Positions 18,072 through 26,370 are shown, counted from the first letter of the stretch. The stretch is DNA of 64,000 bases from Clostridium prolinivorans (GCF_004011155.1 NZ_RJWG01000012.1:1-64000), one strand, 5' to 3'. The notes: generated by a model from the sequence alone, not told the origin. Numbers and translations: made by a program.

Positions 18072-18281
18072 ATGTCGATTTATGGAATAAATGAAAAAGT
18101 ATGTGCTACTTGTATGTTCTGGAGAGGGGAAAGACAAACTAATGTGGAATTTATACAAACTTTAAATTATGAAGGAAATTGCAACTGTGAAGATAGTTTT
18201 TATGGTATAAAAACAAAGCAAGGGTGTAGCTGTATCGACTGGAGAAAAATTTTAGAAAATAATAATAAAATTAATAAATAA
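18072..18281 (+). CDS. Small cysteine-rich protein, 69 residues
   Basis: Starts with a very strong GGGGGGAG ribosome site. Cys residues occur as CATC, then CNC, then CSC, followed by IDW; Trp residues accompany two of them (CMFWRGER and CIDWRKI), which suggests a small metal-binding (zinc or Fe-S) fold. I do not recognise the family. It ends immediately before an intrinsic terminator, so it is a self-contained transcription unit. Confidence 0.7.
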   Translation: MSIYGINEKVCATCMFWRGERQTNVEFIQTLNYEGNCNCEDSFYGIKTKQGCSCIDWRKILENNNKINK

Positions 18282-18320
18282 AGCTGATGGAAATTTAAAA
18301 ATTTCCATCAGCTTTATTTT
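18281..18320 (+). terminator. Terminator of the Cys-rich gene
   Basis: AAGCTGATGGAAATTT pairs with AAATTTCCATCAGCTT (18299-18314), followed by TATTTTTATT. Confidence 0.88.
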
Positions 18321-18427
18321 TATTATACATTTTTATTATACATTTTTAAAAATTCTTTATCAAAATCAGAAAACATAAGTTTGTCTTATTATCTTATTAC
18401 ATATTTTAATATAATTAGCAAAACTTT

Positions 18428-18671
18428 ATGATTATATAACAAAAAGTCTTTTGATTAAATATTTATTACCATATAATGTAATAATAACTTGTCTAAAATA
18501 CCAAAAGTAGTCTGCAGAAAACTATTTAGATCTTTTTATATAATAGTAAAGCTTCTAGTTTAGTTGAAGATGCAGAAAATTTCGCAAAATAGATGTAATA
18601 AAAATTTATAAATACTATAAAATTGTATACTGGAAATTAATTTACGGTTTATTGTAGGTTAATAATATAAT
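18428..18671 (-). repeat. Longer, diverged member of the 124-bp dispersed repeat family (copy E)
   Basis: The left end ATGATTATATAACAAAAAGT matches the left ends of copies C and D (ATGATTATCTAACAAAAAGT at 63264). The right end AATTTACGGTTTATTGTAGG matches AATTTATTTACAGCTTATTGTGG. The interior differs and is about 120 bases longer, so this is either a relative with an insertion or a fuller ancestor. No gene is present in it. Confidence 0.5.
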
Positions 18672-18779
18672 AAAAAATTATAAGATTTTGGTATATTAAG
18701 TTTAATGTATTATTTAACTTGTATATATTTAAATCAAAATATATAATATGATTAAACAAAAATAAAGAGAGTGATTTTT

Positions 18780-19517
18780 ATGAATTTAAGAGAAGATGAA
18801 ACATTAGATGATTTACAACTTGGAGGAATTTGTGTAATACAAAAGAAAAATGCATTTCGATTTGGAGTTGATGCTGTACTTCTTGCTAATTTTGCAAAAA
18901 TAAAAAAAGGAATGAGAGTAATTGATCTTTGTAGTGGAACAGGGGTAATACCATTTATATTAGCAGGGAAAACAGAAGCTTCATATATAAGCGGGATAGA
19001 AATCCAAGAAGAAATGGTAGAAATGGCAAATCGTTCTGTTAAATACAACAAACTTGAAGATAGAGTTGAGTTTATAAGTGGGGATTTAAAAGATTTAAAT
19101 CTTTTAAAAAATATGCAAAAAGCAGAGGTAGTAACGGTAAATCCTCCATATAAATTGAAAAATTCTGGAATTATAAATTCTAATGATAAAAATGCCATAG
19201 CAAGGCATGAAATTTGTTGTACACTTGAAGATGTTATAATAGCTTGCAGGATAGTTTTAAAAGATAATGGAAGAGTATATATGGTTCATAGACCGGAAAG
19301 AATAGCAGATATATTATGTCTTATGAGAAAACATAAAATAGAGCCTAAAACTATAAGAATGGTTCATCCAAATACAAAAAAAGCTCCTAATATAGTTCTC
19401 ATTGAAGGACAAAGAGATGGTGGAGCATTTTTAAAATGGGAACCACCTCTTTATATTTATAATGATAATGGTGGATATACTGAAGAAATAGAAAAAATTT
19501 ACGGAAGAATAATATAG
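18780..19517 (+). CDS. trmN6: tRNA1(Val) adenine-37 N6-methyltransferase (TrmN6/YabB family)
   Basis: 245 residues, class I SAM-dependent methyltransferase. SAM-binding motif VIDLCSGTGVIPF and catalytic motif NPPYK are visible; NPPY marks N6-adenine or related amino methylation. The family (YfiC/YabB) methylates A37 of tRNA1Val in E. coli; the exact substrate here is inferred. The ATG at 18780 is chosen over GTG at 18771 because AGAGAG lies just before. It is 11 bases before rsmI, in the yabB-rsmI-abrB order of Bacillus. Confidence 0.9.
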   Translation: MNLREDETLDDLQLGGICVIQKKNAFRFGVDAVLLANFAKIKKGMRVIDLCSGTGVIPFILAGKTEASYISGIEIQEEMVEMANRSVKYNKLEDRVEFISGDLKDLNLLKNMQKAEVVTVNPPYKLKNSGIINSNDKNAIARHEICCTLEDVIIACRIVLKDNGRVYMVHRPERIADILCLMRKHKIEPKTIRMVHPNTKKAPNIVLIEGQRDGGAFLKWEPPLYIYNDNGGYTEEIEKIYGRII

Positions 19518-19528
19518 GAGTTGATTTT

Positions 19529-20371
19529 ATGATAGGAAAGCTTTATTTAGTTCCTACACCTATAGGAAATTTAAAAGATATAACACTTAGAGCTTTGGAT
19601 GTTTTAAAATCAGTAGATTTAATTGCAGCAGAGGATACAAGGCAAACTTTAAAGCTTTTAAACCATTATGAAATAAAAAAACAGCTTATAAGTTATCATC
19701 AGCATAATGAGAAAGAAAAAAGTGAGGATATAATAAAAAGGCTTCAAAATGGAGAAAATATAGCACTTGTTACTGATGCAGGTACCCCTGGGATTTCAGA
19801 TCCTGGAAGTGTTATTGTATCTAAATGTATAGATGCAGGTATTGATTTTGAAGTTTTACCTGGGGCAACTGCAATAACTACAGCTTTAGTCAATTCAGGA
19901 TTAGATACTACAAAATTTTTATTTAGAGGTTTTTTACCAAGAGAAAATAAAGAAAGAAAAATAGTAATAGAAGATATTAAAGACAGGACAGAAACTCTTA
20001 TATTTTATGAAGCTCCTCATAGGCTTTTAGATACATTAGAATTCTTAAAAAATAATTTAGGTAATAGAAAAATATCAATATGCAGAGAACTTACAAAATT
20101 ACATGAAGAAATTTTAAGACTTACTTTACAAGAAAGTGTTGAATATTATAAATATAATTTACCTAGAGGAGAATATGTTCTTGTAGTTGAAGGAAAAAGT
20201 CAAGAAGAAATACAATTAGAAGAAAAAGCAAAATGGGAAAATATTAGTGTTAAAGAACATATTAATAAGTACATAGAAGAGGGATTAAGTAAAAAAGAGG
20301 CAATTAAAAAGGTAGCAAAGGATAGAAATGTATCTAAATCAGAAATTTATAAAGAGTCTTTTGATATATAA
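19529..20371 (+). CDS. rsmI: 16S rRNA (cytidine-1402-2'-O)-methyltransferase
   Basis: 280 residues, tetrapyrrole-methylase fold. Signatures LYLVPTPIGNLKDITLRA at the N-terminus, AAEDTRQTLKLLNHY, and VTDAGTPGISDPG are all present. It 2'-O-methylates C1402 in the decoding centre. The C-terminal helical domain (after ~residue 235) ends in SKSEIYKESFDI, as in Firmicutes. Coupled to trmN6 with an ATAGGAG site. Confidence 0.96.
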   Translation: MIGKLYLVPTPIGNLKDITLRALDVLKSVDLIAAEDTRQTLKLLNHYEIKKQLISYHQHNEKEKSEDIIKRLQNGENIALVTDAGTPGISDPGSVIVSKCIDAGIDFEVLPGATAITTALVNSGLDTTKFLFRGFLPRENKERKIVIEDIKDRTETLIFYEAPHRLLDTLEFLKNNLGNRKISICRELTKLHEEILRLTLQESVEYYKYNLPRGEYVLVVEGKSQEEIQLEEKAKWENISVKEHINKYIEEGLSKKEAIKKVAKDRNVSKSEIYKESFDI

Positions 20372-20437
20372 TTTTCACAGTTTCTGTATTTTAAAACAAA
20401 TATTATAATGTTTTATGCAAAAAAACACATATTTCCA

Positions 20438-20467
20438 TTGTTATCTTTTACAAATTAGTGTTATAAT
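20438..20467 (+). promoter_or_regulatory. Promoter upstream of the NlpC/P60 gene
   Basis: TTGTTA (20438-20443), 18 bases, TATAAT (20462-20467). It leaves an untranslated leader of about 155 bases in which I find no riboswitch fold. Confidence 0.6.
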
Positions 20468-20627
20468 ATTTTATGTTAAAGATAAATAAGTTCATATTTT
20501 TATTGTATTTTAAAATATTAGGTAAAAATTTCTGATATTTTAAAATTATGCTTGAATTTATTTATCTAATTTTATAAATTATATATATGTGATTATGTAG
20601 TTTAAACAAAAGGGGAGGGTGTTACTT

Positions 20628-21761
20628 TTGAATAAAAAGGCGATTGCAGCTTTGATGACTTTAGGAATAATTATTTCCTATAGTGTACCAGCTTTTGCAC
20701 AGCCTACAGAAAGTGAGCTGAATAAACAATTACAGCAACATCAAAGTGAAATTTCAAAAAATAAAAGTGCTTTGCAAAATCTTAAAAATAAAAGACAGGA
20801 AATTGAAGAAGCTATTGAGATGTTAGACTTTGACATAGAAAATCTTATGATAAGTATAAGTACTACAAATAGTAAGATAGAGCAAGTTAAAAAGGATATT
20901 AAAGCTGCAGAAGAAGAAATAAAAAAGACTGAAGAAGAAATGCAAATAGAAAAAGATTTATTTAATAAAAGAATGAGAGCCATGTACATAAATGGTGTAG
21001 ATGGATATCTAAATATTATATTAGAATCCAAAGGATTTAGTGATTTTTTATCAAGAGTAGAAGACATTAAAAGAATAGCTGAAGCGGATAAGAAAATTAT
21101 CGATGAATTAAATGTTAAAAAAGAAGAAATAGCTAAAAAGAAAAAGACGTTAGATGAAAAGAATGCAAGTTTACAAGCATTAAAAGCTGAAAATGAACAA
21201 AAATTAGCTAAGCTTAAGCAAAATAAAGATGAACAAGCTAAGTTAATAGCTCAGCTTAAAGAAGAAGAAAGTAAATATACTGCAGAAATATCTGAATCTC
21301 AAAATAAGATTAACAGTATTTCTAAACAGCTTGAAGAGTTAAGAAAAAAACCTGCGCCAGTTGTTTCAGCATCAAGAGGAGGATCAGGTCTTAGTGTTTC
21401 AGCTTCAGGAAATGATGTAGTTGGATTTGCTTATAAATTTGAAGGTACTCCATATGTATGGGGTGGAACAACACCAGCTGGGTTTGATTGTTCAGGATTC
21501 GTTCAATATGTATACAGACGTTTTGGAGTAAATCTTCCAAGAGTAGCTGCAGATCAAGCAACTGTGGGAGTTTCTGTATCTCGTAATGAGTTACAGCCTG
21601 GAGATTTAGTATTTTTCAAAAAAAGTGGACGACCAGTACACCATGTAGGTATATATGTAGGAAATGGATGTTATATACATGCACCTCAAACTGGTGATGT
21701 AATAAAAGTATCAGATCTTTCCAGCAGAAGTGATTATTATACTGCAAAAAGAGTTAAATAA
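20628..21761 (+). CDS. Secreted coiled-coil NlpC/P60 peptidoglycan hydrolase
   Basis: 377 residues. Signal peptide at 1-25 with cleavage after AFA (PAFAQP). Residues ~30-245 form a long coiled coil like the PcsB/CwlO N-terminal domain. A short Ser/Ala linker leads to the NlpC/P60 domain (~265-377) with catalytic C288 in GFDCSGF, a His in VHHVGIYVG, and a third polar His in YIHAPQ. It likely cuts D-glutamyl-diaminopimelate bonds in stem peptides and is activated through FtsEX-type partners (family inference). The TTG at 20628 is preferred; a GTG at 20619 lies inside the AGGGGAGGG ribosome site. Confidence 0.92.
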   Translation: MNKKAIAALMTLGIIISYSVPAFAQPTESELNKQLQQHQSEISKNKSALQNLKNKRQEIEEAIEMLDFDIENLMISISTTNSKIEQVKKDIKAAEEEIKKTEEEMQIEKDLFNKRMRAMYINGVDGYLNIILESKGFSDFLSRVEDIKRIAEADKKIIDELNVKKEEIAKKKKTLDEKNASLQALKAENEQKLAKLKQNKDEQAKLIAQLKEEESKYTAEISESQNKINSISKQLEELRKKPAPVVSASRGGSGLSVSASGNDVVGFAYKFEGTPYVWGGTTPAGFDCSGFVQYVYRRFGVNLPRVAADQATVGVSVSRNELQPGDLVFFKKSGRPVHHVGIYVGNGCYIHAPQTGDVIKVSDLSSRSDYYTAKRVK

Positions 21762-21770
21762 AATAATATA

Positions 21771-21809
21771 AAATAAAGCTGTAGAAAATTTATTCTACAG
21801 CTTTATTTT
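21771..21809 (+). terminator. Terminator of the NlpC/P60 gene
   Basis: AAATAAAGCTGTAGAA pairs with TTCTACAGCTTTATTTT, leaving a short loop and a T-rich end. Confidence 0.88.
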
Positions 21810-21859
21810 ATATTTAAAGATTATAGTATTTAAAGATTAAAAATGACATAGAAATTTTA

Positions 21860-22102
21860 TTATTCTGCTTTTAGTTCGTTTAGACAATTTTTGCAGATGT
21901 TTTTGCCTTTATAGTTGATGACATCTCTTGCGTCTCCGCAGAAAATACAAGCTGGCTCATATTTTTTTAGAATTATTTGTTCACCATCAACATAAATTTC
22001 TAATGCATCTTTTTCTGCAATATCTAAAGTTCTTCTAAGTTCTATTGGAATAACTATTCTTCCTAATTCATCTACTCTTCTTACTACACCTGTTGATTTC
22101 AT
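21860..22102 (-). CDS. abrB: AbrB-family transition-state regulator
   Basis: 80 residues. The SpoVT-AbrB swapped-hairpin DNA-binding domain occupies the first ~50 residues (GVVRRVDELGRIVIPIELRR). The C-terminal part has CxxC pairs, CIFC and CKNC, typical of clostridial AbrB and absent in Bacillus AbrB's tail. It represses post-exponential genes in relatives. An AGGAGG site precedes the ATG. Place next to rsmI as in Bacillus supports the name. Confidence 0.92.
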   Translation of the reverse strand: MKSTGVVRRVDELGRIVIPIELRRTLDIAEKDALEIYVDGEQIILKKYEPACIFCGDARDVINYKGKNICKNCLNELKAE

Positions 22103-22380
22103 ATAAAATTCCTCCTAATAATACAATATTCGACAATTTACTTAATAAACTATAACAAATATTACATAAAAAGTCAATATGTTTTTTTAAATTTTTAATA
22201 AATTTACAAATTTATTCCTAAAGTTTATATAATGTAAATATACTACCATATTATTCAAAAGTCAATATATTTAATAAAAATATACAAATTTTTACACAGA
22301 TTTTTTGATTTTATTTAATTTAATAGTATGTTATAATAAAATAACTAAAAAATAAAATAACTAAAAAATAAAAAATATAC
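22103..22380. other. Divergent intergenic region abrB / DUF624
   Basis: AT-rich, no ORF. It must hold the abrB promoter on the minus strand. A TATAAT (22332-22337) faces the DUF624 gene without a good -35. Two tandem copies of AAATAACTAAAAAATA follow at about 22338-22372. Confidence 0.5.
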
Positions 22381-22385
22381 AGTTA

Positions 22386-22410
22386 AGGGGGGAATCTGCA
22401 CTTTAGCAGA
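22386..22410 (+). promoter_or_regulatory. Displaced Shine-Dalgarno with an intervening hairpin
   Basis: The only strong ribosome site before the DUF624 gene, AAGGGGGGAA, ends about 25 bases upstream of the ATG. Between them TCTGC (22395-22399) can pair with GCAGA (22406-22410), which would shorten the effective spacing. A weak AAAGG just before the ATG is too close to act well. Confidence 0.45.
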
Positions 22411-22417
22411 TAAAGGC

Positions 22418-23134
22418 ATGAGTAAAAAAAGAGAATTTGGAGATGGACCTATTTATACTATAACTAATTACATAATGTGGTTTTTTGGTGGAAACATTTA
22501 CTTTATGTTATGTAACATACCATTTTTATTTATATTATTAAGCTTTAATGGAAATTTTACAACAGAATATTGGATATTATTTATTTTATTCTCTATACCT
22601 ATAGGGCCTGCATATACAGCACTTTTAAGTGTAATGGGTAAACTAGTCAGAGAAAACGATATTAATCTTACAAGAGATTATTTTAAAGCTTATAAAACTA
22701 ATTTTTTTCAATCTTTATTTTTCTGGACAGCACAATTAGTAATATTTTCTATTTTGTTAATTGACATAAGGTTTTTTGCTATAAAAAGCTATGGAAGATT
22801 TTTTATTCCTATTTTTTATGCTTTAATGATTTTAGATGTTTTAGTAGGAATTTATATATATCCTATACTATCAAGATTTTATTTAAAAAATTTAGATATA
22901 ATAAAAATATCATTTTATTATTTAGTTAAAAAGTGGAAAGTAACTTTATCTTGTGTAGGTTTATTTATTATAACATATTTTTTACTTAATACTAAGTCAT
23001 CATCAGTACTTATATTATTTATATTGGCAGTTTTATGCTATGGTATTATGTTTTTTCAAAATGATTTGCTAAAAGAGCTTCAAATTAAATTTGATCCTGA
23101 AAGTTTAGAAGAAGAAAGTAATATAAATATATAA
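22418..23134 (+). CDS. DUF624 (YesL-like) membrane protein
   Basis: 238 residues, about five or six membrane helices, with the family's N-terminal pattern FGDGPIYTITNYIMWFF and GPAYTALLSVMGKL. Function of DUF624 is not established; Bacillus yesL sits in a pectin-sugar cluster, but here no carbohydrate genes are adjacent. The start is the only ATG that keeps the family N-terminus; the ribosome site is unusual (see the hairpin entry). A terminator follows, so it is monocistronic. Confidence 0.8.
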   Translation: MSKKREFGDGPIYTITNYIMWFFGGNIYFMLCNIPFLFILLSFNGNFTTEYWILFILFSIPIGPAYTALLSVMGKLVRENDINLTRDYFKAYKTNFFQSLFFWTAQLVIFSILLIDIRFFAIKSYGRFFIPIFYALMILDVLVGIYIYPILSRFYLKNLDIIKISFYYLVKKWKVTLSCVGLFIITYFLLNTKSSSVLILFILAVLCYGIMFFQNDLLKELQIKFDPESLEEESNINI

Positions 23135-23151
23135 TAAATCAATTATTTTTT

Positions 23152-23187
23152 AAACTTCCGTATTATTAAAAATTACGGAAGTTTTTT
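23152..23187 (+). terminator. Terminator of the DUF624 gene
   Basis: AAACTTCCGTA pairs with TACGGAAGTTT (23174-23184), followed by TTT. Confidence 0.88.
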
Positions 23188-23400
23188 ATTTTACTATATT
23201 TCAAGCAATTTATTATATCTTTAAATTAAAATTTCAAGTCAGAGGGAAAATTTTTTCTAAGTATTGATATAAGTTTTATGATATATCTTAATTAAAATTT
23301 AAAGCTTTATTGATATATATAATTTTAATTTATGAAAAGTAAAAAAAATGAAAGTAGAAAAACAAAAAAATATAAAGTATTCCACAAAAAAATATACAAG

Positions 23401-23544
23401 TTATTAACATAGCAATTGTTGATAATGTGGATAAAAAAATTGTCTTTTAATGAAAATTTAACGAATTCAATGTTTTAGAGTTATCCACAAAATCTGTGTA
23501 TAAAATTCACAAAACTGTGGACAAGTATAGAATAATGTGAATAA
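23401..23544. promoter_or_regulatory. Cluster of DnaA boxes
   Basis: Four exact matches to the consensus TTATNCACA occur within 120 bases: 23426-23434 (minus), 23481-23489 (plus), 23495-23503 (minus) and 23536-23544 (minus). One-mismatch sites lie at 23401-23409, 23417-23425 and 23516-23524. The flank 23545-23635 is very AT-rich. No dnaA, dnaN or rpmH gene is near. It lies 150-290 bases upstream of the ComK-like gene, so it is either a DnaA titration/regulatory cluster or part of an origin-like region. Confidence 0.75.
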
Positions 23545-23635
23545 ATTAAATATATGAAATAAAATTTATAATTAAAATCATTTTTTTGAATTATAAATCT
23601 GTCGAAATATATAAAAAATTAAATTATAAAAACTA

Positions 23636-23664
23636 TTGATAAGAACATATGTTCGTATTAAAAT
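23636..23664 (+). promoter_or_regulatory. comK-like promoter overlapped by a LexA-type operator
   Basis: TTGATA (23636-23641), 17 bases, TAAAAT (23659-23664). The spacer contains the perfect palindrome GAACATATGTTC (23643-23654), which matches the Gram-positive LexA/DinR operator core GAAC-N4-GTTC. A repressor bound there would cover the promoter. Confidence 0.78.
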
Positions 23665-23691
23665 AAAAATATAGACGAAGGAGGAATACCA

Positions 23692-24159
23692 ATGAACCAT
23701 GAATATATAAATAAGCTTCAAAAAGGTTGTGCTTTTGTTCCGTGTTATTTAACAGGAACAGGGAAAGTTACAAAAATATATTTTAAAGAAGGCGGATATG
23801 AATATATAAAATATTCTGTGGATAAAATAATTAATGATTATTGCAGTATAAATATGAGAAGTATACATAGCATAAAAAGAATATGTCGATCTATTACAGG
23901 CAAAAAATGTATTACTCCTCTTTATATAAAAGAAGGGGTAATTCTTATACCTATAAAAACAATAAAACCTTTTGCAAGAGGAGATAAATGTATAGGATAT
24001 ATAAATATAAAATTTATAGAAGAAGTTGATTTTGAAAATAATAAAGTTAAGCTTAACAATGGAAGTTATATAAATTATTTGGATAGTACTGAAACTATAA
24101 AAAAGAGAATTGGAGATTGTGCGATTATAGATAAAAGTATTGAAAACTATTACTTATAA
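23692..24159 (+). CDS. ComK-family competence transcription factor homologue
   Basis: 155 residues. The order of conserved blocks follows ComK: a first strand region (CAFVPCYLTGTGKVTKIYF), IINDYCSINMRSIHSIKR matching the CRFFGSSYxGRK block, TGKKCITPLYIKEGVILIPI matching the ISHKxPIxVDP-FFPT block, then INIKFIEEVDF-NNKVKLNNGS. It is shorter than Bacillus ComK, lacking the N-terminal ~15 and C-terminal ~50 residues that carry the MecA/ClpC degradation signal there. AAGGAGG site. Preceded by a LexA-type operator and DnaA boxes. Function in clostridia is not established. Confidence 0.75.
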   Translation: MNHEYINKLQKGCAFVPCYLTGTGKVTKIYFKEGGYEYIKYSVDKIINDYCSINMRSIHSIKRICRSITGKKCITPLYIKEGVILIPIKTIKPFARGDKCIGYINIKFIEEVDFENNKVKLNNGSYINYLDSTETIKKRIGDCAIIDKSIENYYL

Positions 24160-24174
24160 TTATAAAGTAATAGT

Positions 24175-24298
24175 ATGGTTAAAACACAATAAGCTGTATA
24201 TAAATTTTTACTATACAATGAGTAAGTAGGTTCGTTATTTATTTACTTCAACATATAGTGGTTAATTTTAAGAAAAATACTTTTTGTGGAATAATCAT
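24175..24298 (+). repeat. 124-bp dispersed MITE-like repeat, copy A
   Basis: Begins ATGGTTAAAACACAATAAGC and ends TTTTTGTGGAATAATCAT. The ends are imperfect inverted repeats (ATGRTTA..CACAA against TTGTG..TAATCAT). About 75-80% identical by eye to copy B at 52200-52323, and in reverse orientation to copies C (63264-63385) and D (63460-63582). It lies just upstream of the kinase gene, downstream of the ComK-like gene. Confidence 0.75.
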
Positions 24299-24325
24299 AA
24301 CAACAAAATATAGAGGTGAATAATA

Positions 24326-25243
24326 ATGAGGTATGTTATAGGTATTGATGGTGGAGGAACAAAGACAGCATTAAAGCTTGCTGATGAAGAGGGGAATATA
24401 CTTTTAGAAAATGAAGGTGGACCTTGTAACATAAATTCCATGAAAGAAGTATATGTTAAAAATATGCTAAAAGAACTTATAGAAGATACATTAACTAAAA
24501 CTTGTCTTAAAATGGAAGATATTAAAGCTTTATGTATTGGTACAGCAGGTGTGGACAGGCCTTCTGATAAAAAAATAATTGAAAAAATAATTAAAAATTT
24601 AGGGTTTAATGGGAAAATAATTGTTACCAATGATGGAGAAATAGCTCTTTTTGGCGGAACTTGTGAAGATGAAGGAATTATAGTAATATCAGGGACAGGT
24701 TCAATTTGTTATGGAAGAAACAAAAAAGGAGAAATTAAAAGAGCTGGTGGATGGGGACATATAATAGGGGACGAAGGCAGTGGATATTATATAGGAATTA
24801 ATGCTATTAACTACATAGCTAAGGCTTATGATGGTATAAATGAAAAAACTATAATGACTGATTTAATACTTGATTATTTAAAGCTTCAAAGTCCTCAAGA
24901 CTTAATAGACTATGTTTATAGAAGCGGTGCCGGAAAGAGTGAAATAGCCTATCTTGCAATACTTGTAGATGAAGCTTATAAAAAAGGAGATTTTGCAGCG
25001 AAGAAAATACTTTTAAAAGCAGCTTTTGAACTTTTTTTATGTGCAAAAGCAGTTATATATAATTTAAATTTAAATGATAAAAATATAAAACTAGCTATAA
25101 ATGGGAGTGTAATAGTAAAAAATGAATGCGTTAATAGAGAATTTAAAAGATTAATGAATGAAAATCTGCCATTTGTAGAAATATCTAATATGAAGCATGA
25201 TGCTGCTTATGGAGCTGTTTTAATGGCAATTAGGCAATTATGA
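24326..25243 (+). CDS. N-acetylglucosamine kinase-like BadF/BadG family ATPase
   Basis: 305 residues, ASKHA (actin/hexokinase) fold. Phosphate-1 loop IGIDGGGTKTALKLAD at the N-terminus; IVISGTGSICYG and GGWGHIIGDEGSGYYIG are the phosphate-2 and substrate segments typical of the NAGK branch of the BcrAD/BadFG family. It probably phosphorylates GlcNAc or a muropeptide sugar; substrate is inferred. Stand-alone gene with its own terminator. Confidence 0.85.
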   Translation: MRYVIGIDGGGTKTALKLADEEGNILLENEGGPCNINSMKEVYVKNMLKELIEDTLTKTCLKMEDIKALCIGTAGVDRPSDKKIIEKIIKNLGFNGKIIVTNDGEIALFGGTCEDEGIIVISGTGSICYGRNKKGEIKRAGGWGHIIGDEGSGYYIGINAINYIAKAYDGINEKTIMTDLILDYLKLQSPQDLIDYVYRSGAGKSEIAYLAILVDEAYKKGDFAAKKILLKAAFELFLCAKAVIYNLNLNDKNIKLAINGSVIVKNECVNREFKRLMNENLPFVEISNMKHDAAYGAVLMAIRQL

Positions 25244-25250
25244 ATTAAAT

Positions 25251-25301
25251 AAAAAACAAATTCAGGCAGTAAAATTAAATAATGCCTGAATTTGTTTTTT
25301 T
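25251..25301. terminator. Bidirectional terminator
   Basis: AAAAAACAAATTCAGGCA pairs with TGCCTGAATTTGTTTTTT around a 14-base loop between two converging genes. Confidence 0.9.
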
Positions 25302-25303
25302 AT

Positions 25304-25738
25304 TTAGGATTTCCATTTGAAAATTATTATTCCTACAGTCATTATTATTACTCCAATTATTTTATTAGTAGCAAAAACAATTTTTGTTGAGTCAAATAAT
25401 CCCAAAGCATCGATTAATGCAGCTCCAATAAGTTGTGCTACCAGAATAATTGAAATTGCGTAGGTAGGTCCTAAAGATTTTATTCCCATCATAACTGTAA
25501 TTATTATAATAACTCCAAGTGCGCCTCCAAGTAAGTATAATTTGTTTGCGTATTTTATGTTTTTGAAATTTCCAGTATTTCCCCAAATCAACAAAACAAT
25601 TATGCTAAGCAATAATCCAGAAGCCTGAACAATAACATTTGTCTCTAATGTACCTATTTTTTCACCAAGTCTTGTATTGAAAACTCCTTGAAGGCTCATT
25701 GCAATACCAGCTATTATTGAAAAAATTACTCCTATCAT
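25304..25738 (-). CDS. DMT-family transporter, DUF606 (YdcZ-like)
   Basis: 144 residues with five predicted helices. The pattern MIGVIFSIIAGIAMSLQGVFNTRLGE and the QASGLLLS and LVAQLIGAALIDALGLF segments are DUF606. Such half-size DMT proteins often act as pairs; only one copy is present here. AAGGTGAT ribosome site. Substrate unknown. Confidence 0.85.
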   Translation of the reverse strand: MIGVIFSIIAGIAMSLQGVFNTRLGEKIGTLETNVIVQASGLLLSIIVLLIWGNTGNFKNIKYANKLYLLGGALGVIIIITVMMGIKSLGPTYAISIILVAQLIGAALIDALGLFDSTKIVFATNKIIGVIIMTVGIIIFKWKS

Positions 25739-25905
25739 AAAATAATCACCTTCTAAAATATATTTAAAGCTTAAAATAAAATATATACTTTTTTAGTTTA
25801 TACAGTAACTATATATTTTATTTATGTGCTTTAAAATATTGTATAATGAAGGTGATTTTATATTGATTTATCGATTTAAATAAATACATTTGCTATAAGA
25901 AAGTA

Positions 25906-26364
25906 TCAGGCTATAAAAACTTTGTTATAAGTTTCTAATATATCTTCTTCGGTAAATCCAAAAGTTAAACCTAAACTTAAAATGTCTTCTATTAATGTAA
26001 TATAGTGATCCTTTGAAGAACAGACCATAAAATCATTAATATCAATGAATAAATTTAAAAATTGATTTGTTAGATTAGAATCTATTGATTTGATAGGGAA
26101 TTCAGTTTCAGTAAAATTTTTTTCAATCCCTATGCTTAAAGCCATAGAAAGAACTTGTATATACTTTTCTAAAACTTTTCTTTCTGTCATAGTTTTTTTT
26201 GACAACCAAAATTTAAAACATTGAGTATCATTTGCAAGTTCGCCGATTTTAACTTGCAAAGCCAAAATTTTTTCTGGTAGCAATGTCTTTTCCTTTAAAT
26301 TTACTATTGAATGTATCTGTTTATCCAGCTTATTTTGAGACTCGTATAATTTTTCCAAATTCAT
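25906..26364 (-). CDS. Dimeric dUTPase-like all-alpha NTP pyrophosphatase
   Basis: 152 residues matching the Firmicute dimeric dUTPase (MazG-like, dUTPase_2) family: LYESQNKLDKQI, ELANDTQCFKFW (the ExxE-type metal site region), and a later EKYIQVLSMALSIGIE helix with acidic residues. It would hydrolyse dUTP to dUMP. The second metal motif is poorly conserved by eye (GELAND keeps E and D). The ATG at 26364 is preferred to a TTG at 26370, since AAGGCGG is 9 bases before it. Confidence 0.82.
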   Translation of the reverse strand: MNLEKLYESQNKLDKQIHSIVNLKEKTLLPEKILALQVKIGELANDTQCFKFWLSKKTMTERKVLEKYIQVLSMALSIGIEKNFTETEFPIKSIDSNLTNQFLNLFIDINDFMVCSSKDHYITLIEDILSLGLTFGFTEEDILETYNKVFIA

Positions 26365-26370
26365 ATACAA

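Noticed and set aside
20371-20627. Possible c-di-AMP (ydaO) riboswitch before the NlpC/P60 gene
   Set aside because: Such switches often precede this gene type, but the leader is AT-rich and none of the conserved GC-rich motifs is present.
22338-22372. Tandem AAATAACTAAAAAATA as an operator
   Set aside because: Two copies of very AT-rich sequence in a 70+% AT genome are weak evidence; noted only.
23401-23692. Main chromosomal origin oriC
   Set aside because: DnaA boxes are dense, but dnaA, dnaN and rpmH are absent and I cannot compute skew; reported as a DnaA-box cluster only.
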